A stretch of 21,713 nucleotides of DNA, taken from positions 1-21,713 of the forward strand of contig CABTZE010000015.1 in NCBI GenBank assembly GCA_902489215.1, given 5' to 3'. The position numbers were made by a program, and so were the translations under genes. Below, one piece after another: positions 1-6,037 of the stretch. Below the pieces are notes generated by a model. It was not told the DNA's origin, ran no database searches, and worked only from the letters and a program-made list of their open reading frames with translations. Within the stretch, counting starts at the first letter, position 1. Each line of letters begins with the position of its first letter. The DNA comes from an uncultured Brevibacterium sp. (GTDB lineage: Bacteria > Actinomycetota > Actinomycetes > Actinomycetales > Brevibacteriaceae).

Positions 1-97
1 GAGCTGACGCTCGGTCGGCTCTGCGTCGATCAATCCGGCGTTCTGCAGGAACGGCAGGAGCCTGCGGCCGAACTCGTCTTCGTCAAGCATGCGGATG
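1..97. repeat. Inverted duplicate of gltX 603-699 (probable chimeric contig end)
   Basis: Bases 1-97 are, base for base, the reverse complement of 603-699, with position n pairing to 700-n. The match breaks at 98 (the next aligned bases give mismatches at 98 and 101). The frame continuing upstream from gltX through 1-96 is open but does not encode GluRS-like protein; GluRS sequence begins abruptly at about 97. An exact, sharply bounded inverted copy of a downstream part of the same gene at a sequence end is typical of a fold-back chimera from amplification or assembly. A real inversion-duplication is possible but less likely. Confidence 0.93.
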
Positions 98-1095
98 AGG
101 ACATCACATTCACCGACGTGGTGCGCGGTGAAATCACCTTCAAGGCCGGCTCCGTTCCAGACTTCGTGGTTGTGCGCGCCAACGGCCAGCCGCTGTACAC
201 GCTCGTCAACCCCGTTGACGACGCACTCATGGGCATCACCCACGTGCTGCGCGGTGAAGACCTCCTGTCCTCGACACCTCGCCAGATTGCGCTGTACGAA
301 GCCCTGAAGGACATCGGCGTAGCTGAATTCACCCCCGAGTTCGGACACCTGCCCTACGTCATGGGCGAGGGCAACAAGAAGCTGTCGAAGCGCGACCCCG
401 AATCAAACCTGTTCCACCACCGCGACAACGGGTTCATCCCCGAAGGGTTCATCAACTACCTGGCGCTGCTGGGCTGGTCGATTGCCGCAGACCGCGACGT
501 CTTCACGGTCGAAGAAATGCTCGAAGCCTTCGACATCCACGACGTTCTGCCCAACCCGGCGCGCTTCGACGTCAAGAAGGCCACGGCCATCAACGCCGAC
601 CACATCCGCATGCTTGACGAAGACGAGTTCGGCCGCAGGCTCCTGCCGTTCCTGCAGAACGCCGGATTGATCGACGCAGAGCCGACCGAGCGTCAGCTCG
701 AGGTGCTGCGTCAGGCCGTTCCGCTTGTGCAGACCCGCATGAACCTGCTCAGTGAAGCTCCGGACCTCATGAGCTTCCTCTTTGTTGACGAAGACGAGTT
801 CGAACTGCACGAAGACGGGCTGAAGACGCTGCGCGAAACCGCACCGGAGGTTCTGCGCGCCTCGATCGAGGTGCTGGAATCGCTGGACGACTTCACCGCG
901 GACACGCTTCAGGACGTGCTGAAGACCAAGCTCGTTGAGGAAATGGAAATCAAACCGCGCTTTGCCTTCGGCCCGCTGCGCACCGCGCTGTCCGGCCGTC
1001 GCATTTCGCCGCCGCTGTTCGAGTCGATGGAAATCCTCGGCAAGGATGTCACGCTGGGCCGCCTGCGCGGTCTGCTGGGCCACCTGGAGGGTTGA
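97..1095 (+). CDS. gltX: Glutamyl-tRNA synthetase, 3' part (5' end missing)
   Basis: Class I aminoacyl-tRNA synthetase that charges tRNA-Glu in the cytoplasm. Visible landmarks, in order, are DEDITFTD just after the chimeric junction, the Rossmann-domain stretch with YTLVNPVDDALMGITHVLRGEDL, the KMSKS-equivalent KLSKRDP (about 376-396), the stem-contact region EGFINYLALLGW, and the alpha-helical anticodon-binding domain running to the TGA stop at 1093-1095. The HIGH motif and N-terminal part are absent, because the 96 bases before this point are an inverted copy of 603-699 and not gltX. About 333 codons of the usual 490-500 remain. A tRNA-Glu gene lies 1.5 kb downstream. The truncation is probably technical rather than a real pseudogene. 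Confidence 0.93.
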   Translation, partial: EDITFTDVVRGEITFKAGSVPDFVVVRANGQPLYTLVNPVDDALMGITHVLRGEDLLSSTPRQIALYEALKDIGVAEFTPEFGHLPYVMGEGNKKLSKRDPESNLFHHRDNGFIPEGFINYLALLGWSIAADRDVFTVEEMLEAFDIHDVLPNPARFDVKKATAINADHIRMLDEDEFGRRLLPFLQNAGLIDAEPTERQLEVLRQAVPLVQTRMNLLSEAPDLMSFLFVDEDEFELHEDGLKTLRETAPEVLRASIEVLESLDDFTADTLQDVLKTKLVEEMEIKPRFAFGPLRTALSGRRISPPLFESMEILGKDVTLGRLRGLLGHLEG

Positions 1096-1101
1096 TTCGC
1101 G

Positions 1102-2379
1102 GTGCTGACATGCGAAGACCTGCGCGTTGAGGTTCCCCTCGACCACTTCGGGGACACTCCCGGGACGATCGAGGTCTACGCGCGGATTGTGGACAGCGGT
1201 GTGGCTGGTGGGGCAGGTGGTGGCGCGGGTGCCGATAAGCCGTACCTGCTGTACCTGCAGGGCGGTCCCGGTGTTGAAGCCTTCCGTCCGACCGAGAACA
1301 GTCCCACGTGGCTGCCGGAGGCGCTGAAAACCCACCGCGTTGTCATGCTCGACCAGCGCGGCACCGGTCTGTCTTCGCCAATCGGCTGGGTGGACGGCCG
1401 CTTTGTCGGAACTGGGGGAGCTCAGGACCCTGAAGCGGTTGCTGAGCGCATGAGCTTCTATCGGGCCGATGCGATTGTTGAGGACGCTGAAGCTGTCCGC
1501 CGGGCGCTCGGGGTTGAGAAGTGGGCGATTCTCGGTCAGTCTTTCGGCGGGTTTACGTCGCTGCGCTACCTGGCTGAACACCCCGAATCTCTGCTGAGCG
1601 CGCGAATCACCGGGGGACTGGCACGTGTTCCGCAGCCCGGTGCAGATGCTGACCCGGCGATCACGTACGCCCGCACGTGGCAGATCATGCAAGAGAAATC
1701 ACAGAAGTTCTTTGCGCAGTACCCCGGTGCGGCCGATGCCATGAAGAAGCTGCACGCTCGTGCAGTCACCGATGGCATCGCCCTGCCGGATGGCACGGTT
1801 GCCGCAGAGGCACACGTGCGTTCGCTCGGTCTCCTGCTGGGGGCCAGCGGAGGCGACCAGAAGCTGCGTTTCCTGCTGGAACATGACGTCGATTCGGCCG
1901 CTCTGCGCCACGACCTGCAGGCCTCGCTTCCGTTCAGCGCGCGCAATCCGCTGTACGCGGCATTCCACGAAACCTGCTGGGCATCGGGTGTTAAGACCGA
2001 CTGGGCTGCGCTGCGCGCACGCCCGGCTGAAGCCGACGATGATCCGCTGTGGCTTTCGGGCGAACACGTTGACCCCGAACTTTTCCGCACGGGCCCGCTG
2101 GCCGTGTGGGACGACGTTGCGCAGGCGCTCGCTGAACGAGACTGGCCGGTCATGTGGGATGTCGAGAAGCTGCGCAAGGCTGATGTACCCACAGCGGCTG
2201 CCGTCTACACGCACGATGCGTTTGTTCCCCGCGATATGTCTCGTGAGACAGCCGGGCTGCTTCCCAAGTGTGAAGTGTGGGAAACCGACGCATACGAGCA
2301 CAACGGGCTCGCAGCTTCTGACGGCGAGGTTCTGCGCCGTCTGGGCGGGCTTCTGGAGGGCCTGAACGCCGCGGGCTGA
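1102..2379 (+). CDS. Alpha/beta-hydrolase of the prolyl iminopeptidase type (peptidase family S33)
   Basis: Predicted cytoplasmic serine hydrolase of 425 residues that would release an N-terminal residue, often proline, from peptides. It shows the oxyanion-side motif GGPG (residues 54-57), DQRGTG (84-89), and the nucleophile elbow GQSFGG with Ser147. Asp372 (in THDAFVP) and His400 (in YEHNG) fit the rest of the catalytic triad. There is no signal peptide. The GTG start at 1102 is preceded by GGAGG at 1086-1090, which lies inside the end of gltX, so the two are probably cotranscribed (6-base gap). A glycine-rich stretch at residues 33-44 looks like a surface insertion. The real substrate could differ, since S33 relatives include other aminopeptidases and esterases. 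Confidence 0.85.
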   Translation: MLTCEDLRVEVPLDHFGDTPGTIEVYARIVDSGVAGGAGGGAGADKPYLLYLQGGPGVEAFRPTENSPTWLPEALKTHRVVMLDQRGTGLSSPIGWVDGRFVGTGGAQDPEAVAERMSFYRADAIVEDAEAVRRALGVEKWAILGQSFGGFTSLRYLAEHPESLLSARITGGLARVPQPGADADPAITYARTWQIMQEKSQKFFAQYPGAADAMKKLHARAVTDGIALPDGTVAAEAHVRSLGLLLGASGGDQKLRFLLEHDVDSAALRHDLQASLPFSARNPLYAAFHETCWASGVKTDWAALRARPAEADDDPLWLSGEHVDPELFRTGPLAVWDDVAQALAERDWPVMWDVEKLRKADVPTAAAVYTHDAFVPRDMSRETAGLLPKCEVWETDAYEHNGLAASDGEVLRRLGGLLEGLNAAG

Positions 2380-2420
2380 ACAGCTTTGAGCGAGGTGGGC
2401 GACACGGTTTGCATGTTGTT

Positions 2421-2450
2421 TTGCATTCCCGCTCGGTGATGATGTAGAGT
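2421..2450 (+). promoter_or_regulatory. Sigma-70-type promoter of the tRNA-Gln/tRNA-Glu unit
   Basis: A -35 box TTGCAT (2421-2426) and a -10 box TAGAGT (2445-2450) are separated by 18 bases, which places the start of transcription near 2457, about 32 bases before tRNA-Gln. This is one of the two best -35/-10 pairs in the window, as expected for a stable RNA promoter. The spacer contains CCCGCTCGG (2428-2436), whose exact inverse complement lies at 2463-2471. Confidence 0.65.
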
Positions 2451-2466
2451 CTACTTCTGTTGCCGA

Positions 2467-2480
2467 GCGGGAAATCCCGC
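2467..2480 (+). other. Small hairpin in the tRNA-Gln 5' leader
   Basis: GCGGG (2467-2471), loop AAAT, CCCGC (2476-2480) forms a 5-bp GC-rich stem in the precursor leader, 8 bases before the mature tRNA. Its left arm overlaps the right arm of a second inverted repeat (2428-2436 with 2463-2471) that spans the promoter spacer and -10 box. Confidence 0.4.
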
Positions 2481-2488
2481 CAGCTCAT

Positions 2489-2560
2489 TGGGGTATGGTG
2501 TAATTGGCAGCACGAGTGATTCTGGTTCACTTAGTCTAGGTTCGAGTCCTGGTACCCCAG
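2489..2560 (+). tRNA. tRNA-Gln (anticodon CTG)
   Basis: A complete 72-nt cloverleaf. The acceptor TGGGGTA (2489-2495) pairs with TACCCCA (2553-2559) and the discriminator is G2560. The anticodon stem AGTGA/TCACT encloses loop TTCTGGT with anticodon CTG, which reads CAG. The T-arm has TTCGAGT. CCA is encoded at 2561-2563, unlike the following tRNA. It lies next to gltX and tRNA-Glu, an arrangement common in Actinomycetota. Confidence 0.96.
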
Positions 2561-2587
2561 CCAAATTCTTACGAACTCAATAGTCTT

Positions 2588-2660
2588 GCCCCCGTCGTCT
2601 AGTGGTCCAGGACACCGCCCTCTCAAGGCGGAAACGGCAGTTCGAACCTGCTCGGGGGTA
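2588..2660 (+). tRNA. tRNA-Glu (anticodon CTC)
   Basis: A 73-nt tRNA. The acceptor GCCCCCG (2588-2594) pairs with CGGGGGT (2653-2659), ending in a G-U pair, and the discriminator is A2660. The anticodon stem CCGCC/GGCGG encloses loop CTCTCAA with anticodon CTC, which reads GAG. The T-loop TTCGAAC is present. CCA is not encoded. It is separated from tRNA-Gln by 27 bases and probably shares its transcript. Confidence 0.96.
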
Positions 2661-2662
2661 CA

Positions 2663-2704
2663 AAACGCGAAAGCCTCAGCCAATCGGCTGGGGCTTTCGC
2701 GTTT
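2663..2704 (+). terminator. Rho-independent terminator after tRNA-Glu
   Basis: A 19-bp stem (2663-2681 with 2686-2704, one G-U pair) closes a 4-nt AATC loop. The outer stem ends in AAA/TTT, followed by TCTGT. It begins two bases after the mature 3' end of tRNA-Glu and is the strongest simple hairpin in the window. Confidence 0.85.
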
Positions 2705-2743
2705 CTGTATGCCCCTACGCCAGCGGGGAACTTTGCTGCAAAA

Positions 2744-2910
2744 CGCCCCTTAGCCGGGATCCACGCTTTAGCCGTTAAAACACCCGTTTGCCGGGTTTCA
2801 CCCCTTAGCCGCGAATCCACCCCTTAACTGCACAAAAACTCCCGTTAGCCGGGTTTTGTTGGCTTAGCAGTTGTTGCTAAGGCGCAGATCCCGGCTAACG
2901 GGAGTGTGCA
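2744..2910 (-). repeat. Composite palindromic intergenic repeat, copy 1 (reverse orientation, longest tail)
   Basis: The outer arms ACTCCCGTTAGCCGGG (2838-2853) and its exact inverse complement (2890-2905) form 16 bp. Inside them lies CTTAGCA / TGCTAAG (2863-2869, 2875-2881). Between the arms, TTTTGTTGG and GCGCAGATC do not pair, but both recur in copies 2 and 3, so the element has a direction. On the plus strand a tail of TTAGCCG-type units precedes the palindrome at 2750, 2768, 2787, 2805, 2824 and 2845 (steps 18, 19, 18, 19, 21). The element lies between the tRNA terminator and the end of the IclR gene, with no coding potential seen. Confidence 0.85.
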
Positions 2911-2988
2911 GGTTGTGGGGTGGTTCTGCTGCTGGGACGGGCGAGGTGGAAGCCAGCACCTTGTCGGGGTGACGGGTCAGTGAGGGGT

Positions 2989-3002
2989 CGGGGCTGGCCC
3001 CG
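2989..3002 (-). terminator. Possible weak terminator hairpin for the IclR-family gene
   Basis: CGGGGC-TG-GCCCCG forms a short 6-bp GC hairpin 23 bases beyond the stop codon of the minus-strand regulator. There is no T-run, so this is only a tentative terminator. The remaining sequence at 2911-3024 shows nothing else recognisable. Confidence 0.25.
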
Positions 3003-3024
3003 CGGCACCTCGCGCTCGCGCTCC

Positions 3025-3744
3025 TTACGCCCGGTTGAGGGCTTCGGTCAGTGCGCGTCCCGCCTCGACGACCGACTGCGCGTGCAGACGGCCGGGCTGG
3101 CGCGTCAGGCGGTCAACTGGGCCAGAAATCGACACCGCGGCAACAACCCGGTTCGACGGTCCGCGGACGGGAGCGGATACGGAAGCGACACCTCGTTCGC
3201 GTTCGGCGATCGACTGTGCCCAGCCGCGGCGGCGAACGCCCGAAAGCATCGTGGCCGAAAAGCGCGCCCCGCGCAGACCCGTGTGCAGGCGGTCCGGCTC
3301 TTCCCATGCAAGCAGCACCTGGGCCGCAGATCCGGCGCGCATCGAAAGTGTCGCGCCGACCGGGACCGAGTCGCGCAGACCAACGGGACGTTCGACTGCG
3401 GCAACGCACAGGCGCAGGTCACCCTGGCGGCGGAAAAGCTGAGCTGATTCGCCCGTACGGTCGCGCAGCTGGGCAAGGATCGGCCCTGCCGCGGCCAACA
3501 GGCGGTCTTCGCCGGCAGCGGAGGAAAGCTCAGACAGGCGGGGGCCCAAAATAAAACGTCCCTGCAGGTCGCGGCCCACAAAACGGTGATATTCAAGGGC
3601 GACCGCCAGACGGTGCGCGGTGGGGCGGGCCAGGCCTGTCAGTGAAACGAGTTCTGCAAGTGAGGCGGGCCCGGCTTCAAGTGCGGCAAGAACAGCCGAT
3701 GCCTTGTCGATGACACCGACGCCGCTTCCGGTTTGACTGCTCAT
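3025..3744 (-). CDS. ltbR: IclR-family regulator of the LtbR/NdgR type (leucine biosynthesis)
   Basis: DNA-binding transcription regulator of about 239 residues. The N-terminal winged helix-turn-helix (about residues 10-65, opening with SGVGVIDKASAVL and containing LTGLARPTAHRLAVAL) is followed by an IclR effector-binding domain. The start is set at ATG 3744, because GVGVIDKA near the N-terminus matches the family's usual beginning; an in-frame TTG at 3765 would add seven residues. It is divergent from leuCD across a 107-base gap, the same arrangement as Corynebacterium LtbR and Streptomyces NdgR, which control leuCD. The leucine role is inferred from family and position; the effector is not visible. 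Confidence 0.82.
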   Translation of the reverse strand: MSSQTGSGVGVIDKASAVLAALEAGPASLAELVSLTGLARPTAHRLAVALEYHRFVGRDLQGRFILGPRLSELSSAAGEDRLLAAAGPILAQLRDRTGESAQLFRRQGDLRLCVAAVERPVGLRDSVPVGATLSMRAGSAAQVLLAWEEPDRLHTGLRGARFSATMLSGVRRRGWAQSIAERERGVASVSAPVRGPSNRVVAAVSISGPVDRLTRQPGRLHAQSVVEAGRALTEALNRA

Positions 3745-3750
3745 ACCACT

Positions 3751-3777
3751 ATTCAAGCGTCTCAAGATTCAAGATGC
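3751..3777. promoter_or_regulatory. Candidate operator: clustered TCAAG direct repeats
   Basis: In the gap between the IclR-type regulator and leuC, ATTCAAG occurs at 3751 and 3767 (16 bases apart), with CTCAAG between them and CAAG just after. This gives four TCAAG/CAAG cores within 27 bases. The position, immediately upstream of the regulator start and ahead of leuC, suits autoregulation plus control of leuCD. A possible leuC -10 box is TACAGT at 3804-3809, with no convincing -35. No known binding consensus was used for this call. Confidence 0.35.
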
Positions 3778-3851
3778 AAGTCCGGTGTTTGGACAATAGT
3801 TCGTACAGTGAAACCCACATCAGGTAAAGCCGATGCGAAAGGACGTGCACT

Positions 3852-5255
3852 GTGGGCAGGACGCTTGCAGAAAAGGTATGGGATGACCATACGGTCAAGG
3901 CCGGGGAAGGTGGGGACCCCGATCTCATCTACATCGACCTCCACCTTGTCCACGAGGTGACGTCGCCGCAGGCTTTTGAGGGCCTTCGCCTGGCCGGTCG
4001 CCCCGTGCGCCGTCCCGACCTCACAATCGCGACGGAGGACCACAACACTCCAACGCTTGACATCTTCAAGCCGATCGCCGACCCCACCAGCCGCACGCAG
4101 ATCGAAACGCTGCGCAAGAACGCTGAGGAGTTCGGCATCCGCCTGCACTCGCTCGGCGATGCTGAACAGGGCATCGTCCACGTGGTGGGCCCGCAGCTGG
4201 GTCTGACCCAGCCGGGCATGACGGTGGTCTGCGGTGACTCGCACACCTCGACCCACGGAGCCTTCGGTTCGATCGCAATGGGGATCGGCACCTCGGAAGT
4301 GGAGCACGTCCTGGCCACCCAGACGCTCCCGCTCAAGCCGTTCAAGACCATGTCGATCACCGTCAACGGCGAACTGCCGGAAGGCTCCACCGCGAAGGAC
4401 ATCATCCTGGCGATCATTGCGAAGATCGGCACCGGCGGGGGACAGGGGTACATCCTCGAGTATCGCGGCGAAGCCATCGAAAAGCTGTCGATGGAAGCCC
4501 GCATGACCATCTGCAACATGTCGATCGAAGCCGGTGCGCGCGCCGGCATGGTTGCTCCCGACCAGACGACCTTCGACTACATCAAGGGCCGTCCGCACGC
4601 CCCGCAGGGCAAAGACTGGGACGACGCCGTCGAATACTGGAAGACCTTGCGCACCGACGACGACGCCGTCTTCGACGCCGAAGTCGTCCTCGAAGCCGAA
4701 GACATCGAACCGTTCGTCACATGGGGCACCAACCCCGGCCAGGGCCTGCCGCTGTCGGCCAACGTGCCGAACCCGGCCGACATCGCCGACGAAACCGAAC
4801 GCTTCGCCGCCGAAAGCGCCATCGAATACATGGGCCTGACCCCCGGAACCCCGCTGCGCGACATCCGCGTGGACACGGTGTTCCTCGGTTCGTGCACGAA
4901 CTCGCGGATCGAAGACCTGCGAGGTGCCGCCGACATCATCCGGGGCCGCACCAAAGATCCGAACGTCAGAATGCTCGTGGTGCCCGGTTCCGCCCGGGTC
5001 CGCCTGCAGGCGGAACAGGAAGGACTGGACAAGGTGTTCACCGACTTCGGTGCAGAGTGGCGCTTTGCCGGCTGCTCGATGTGCCTGGGGATGAACCCTG
5101 ACCAGCTGGCCGAGGGCGAACGCTGCGCATCGACCTCGAACCGCAACTTCGAGGGGCGCCAGGGCAAGGGCGGACGCACCCACCTGGTGAGCCCGCTCGT
5201 GGCCGCCGCAACGGCCGTGCGCGGAACACTGTCAAGCCCGGCGGATCTGGACTGA
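3852..5255 (+). CDS. leuC: 3-isopropylmalate dehydratase, large subunit
   Basis: With LeuD it isomerises 2-isopropylmalate to 3-isopropylmalate in leucine synthesis, using a 4Fe-4S cluster as aconitase does. The three cluster cysteines are visible: Cys348 in FLGSCTNSR, and Cys408 and Cys411 in CSMC. Also present are DHNTPT (63-68) and CGDSHTSTHGAFG (127-139). The length of 467 residues is normal. The GTG start at 3852 has AAAGGA at 3838-3843 as ribosome binding site, and the protein begins GRTLAEKVWDDH as expected. It is followed after 12 bases by leuD. Regulation is probably by the divergent IclR-family protein. Confidence 0.97.
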   Translation: MGRTLAEKVWDDHTVKAGEGGDPDLIYIDLHLVHEVTSPQAFEGLRLAGRPVRRPDLTIATEDHNTPTLDIFKPIADPTSRTQIETLRKNAEEFGIRLHSLGDAEQGIVHVVGPQLGLTQPGMTVVCGDSHTSTHGAFGSIAMGIGTSEVEHVLATQTLPLKPFKTMSITVNGELPEGSTAKDIILAIIAKIGTGGGQGYILEYRGEAIEKLSMEARMTICNMSIEAGARAGMVAPDQTTFDYIKGRPHAPQGKDWDDAVEYWKTLRTDDDAVFDAEVVLEAEDIEPFVTWGTNPGQGLPLSANVPNPADIADETERFAAESAIEYMGLTPGTPLRDIRVDTVFLGSCTNSRIEDLRGAADIIRGRTKDPNVRMLVVPGSARVRLQAEQEGLDKVFTDFGAEWRFAGCSMCLGMNPDQLAEGERCASTSNRNFEGRQGKGGRTHLVSPLVAAATAVRGTLSSPADLD

Positions 5256-5267
5256 GGGAGGAAAGCT

Positions 5268-5873
5268 GTGGAGAAGATCACCAAGCACACCGGGATCGGC
5301 GTACCGCTGCGCCGCTCGAACGTCGACACCGACCAGATCATTCCGGCGGTCTACCTCAAGCGGGTGACCAAGACCGGCTTCGACGACGCTCTTTTCGCCC
5401 ACTGGCGCAAGGACCCCGACTTCATCCTCAACCGCGAACCGTTCTCGCACGGTTCCGTGCTCATCGCGGGATCTGACTTCGGCACGGGCTCGAGCCGCGA
5501 ACACGCAGCGTGGGCACTTAAGGACTACGGCTTCAAGGCTGTTCTCTCAAGCCGCTTTGCCGATATCTTCCGGTCCAACGCGGGTAAGAACGGGCTTGTT
5601 GCCGCACAGCTCGAACAGTCCGACATCGAACTGCTGTGGAAAGTCATTGACAACAACCCCAACACGGAAGTCACCGTCGACCTCGAAACGCGGACCGTGT
5701 CCGCCGACACCGTCACGGTGCCGTTCCAGATTGACGACTTCACCCGCTGGCGGCTGATGGAAGGCCTCGACGACATCAGCCTCACCCTGCGTGACGCTGA
5801 CGCAATCGACGCCTACGAAGCGAAGCGACCCAGTTATAAGCCGCTCACCCTGCCGGCCCGCACGGAGGACTGA
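5268..5873 (+). CDS. leuD: 3-isopropylmalate dehydratase, small subunit
   Basis: Swivel-domain partner of LeuC that completes the isopropylmalate isomerase active site. Diagnostic stretches are RRSNVDTDQIIPA (15-27), the substrate-binding GSDFGTGSSREHA (68-80) and FRSNAGKNGL. The length of 201 residues is typical. The GTG start is preceded by GGGAGGAAAG at a good distance. The stop codon region (CGGAGGACTGAA) is repeated 17 bases downstream, a small local duplication after the gene. Confidence 0.97.
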   Translation: MEKITKHTGIGVPLRRSNVDTDQIIPAVYLKRVTKTGFDDALFAHWRKDPDFILNREPFSHGSVLIAGSDFGTGSSREHAAWALKDYGFKAVLSSRFADIFRSNAGKNGLVAAQLEQSDIELLWKVIDNNPNTEVTVDLETRTVSADTVTVPFQIDDFTRWRLMEGLDDISLTLRDADAIDAYEAKRPSYKPLTLPARTED

Positions 5874-5950
5874 ACGAGGCGGAGGACTGAAAGAATACAG
5901 AGCGGCAGCCCGGTGGCACTCAGCAGGAGGGTGGCCGCAGCAGAGCGCGA

Positions 5951-6002
5951 GGCCCAGGACCAGCACACGCGGGTCTTGGGCCCCAGCCGTTCGGGCTAGC
6001 AT
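5951..6002 (+). promoter_or_regulatory. Hairpin after leuD followed by a probable murA promoter
   Basis: GGCCCAGGACC (5951-5961) pairs with GGTCTTGGGCC (5972-5982, one G-U pair) around a 10-nt loop. No T-run follows. A -10-like TAGCAT lies at 5997-6002, with only a weak -35 inside the hairpin's right arm. This suggests that the leuCD transcript is attenuated here and that murA has its own start near 6009, giving a leader of about 30 bases. Confidence 0.4.
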
Positions 6003-6037
6003 AGAAGCCGGCTTATACGAAGAGGCACAGGAGGAAC

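Noticed and set aside
1..96. N-terminal coding part of gltX (in-frame open sequence upstream of 97)
   Set aside because: These bases are an exact inverted copy of 603-699, and their translation is not GluRS-like.
403..1692. Long minus-strand open frame opposite gltX and the S33 hydrolase
   Set aside because: It overlaps two well-supported plus-strand genes, has no ribosome binding site, and its sequence simply mirrors their codons.
2744..2910. CRISPR array
   Set aside because: Units are 18-21 bp apart start to start, with short, related and partly conserved intervals, an attached palindrome, no unique 30-bp spacers and no cas genes.
2744..2910. Insertion sequence or integrase attachment site next to the tRNA genes
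   Set aside because: No transposase or integrase frame is present in the window, and the tRNA 3' end is not duplicated in the repeat.
2920..3447. Plus-strand open frame of 175 codons opposite the IclR-type gene
   Set aside because: Arg/Pro-rich translation without domain features; the minus-strand regulator explains the sequence.
3762..5183. Long open frame (473 codons) on the minus strand opposite leuC
   Set aside because: It is antisense to an unmistakable leuC with all cluster cysteines. The frame is open only because of G/C bias, and its protein is low-complexity and unlike any family.
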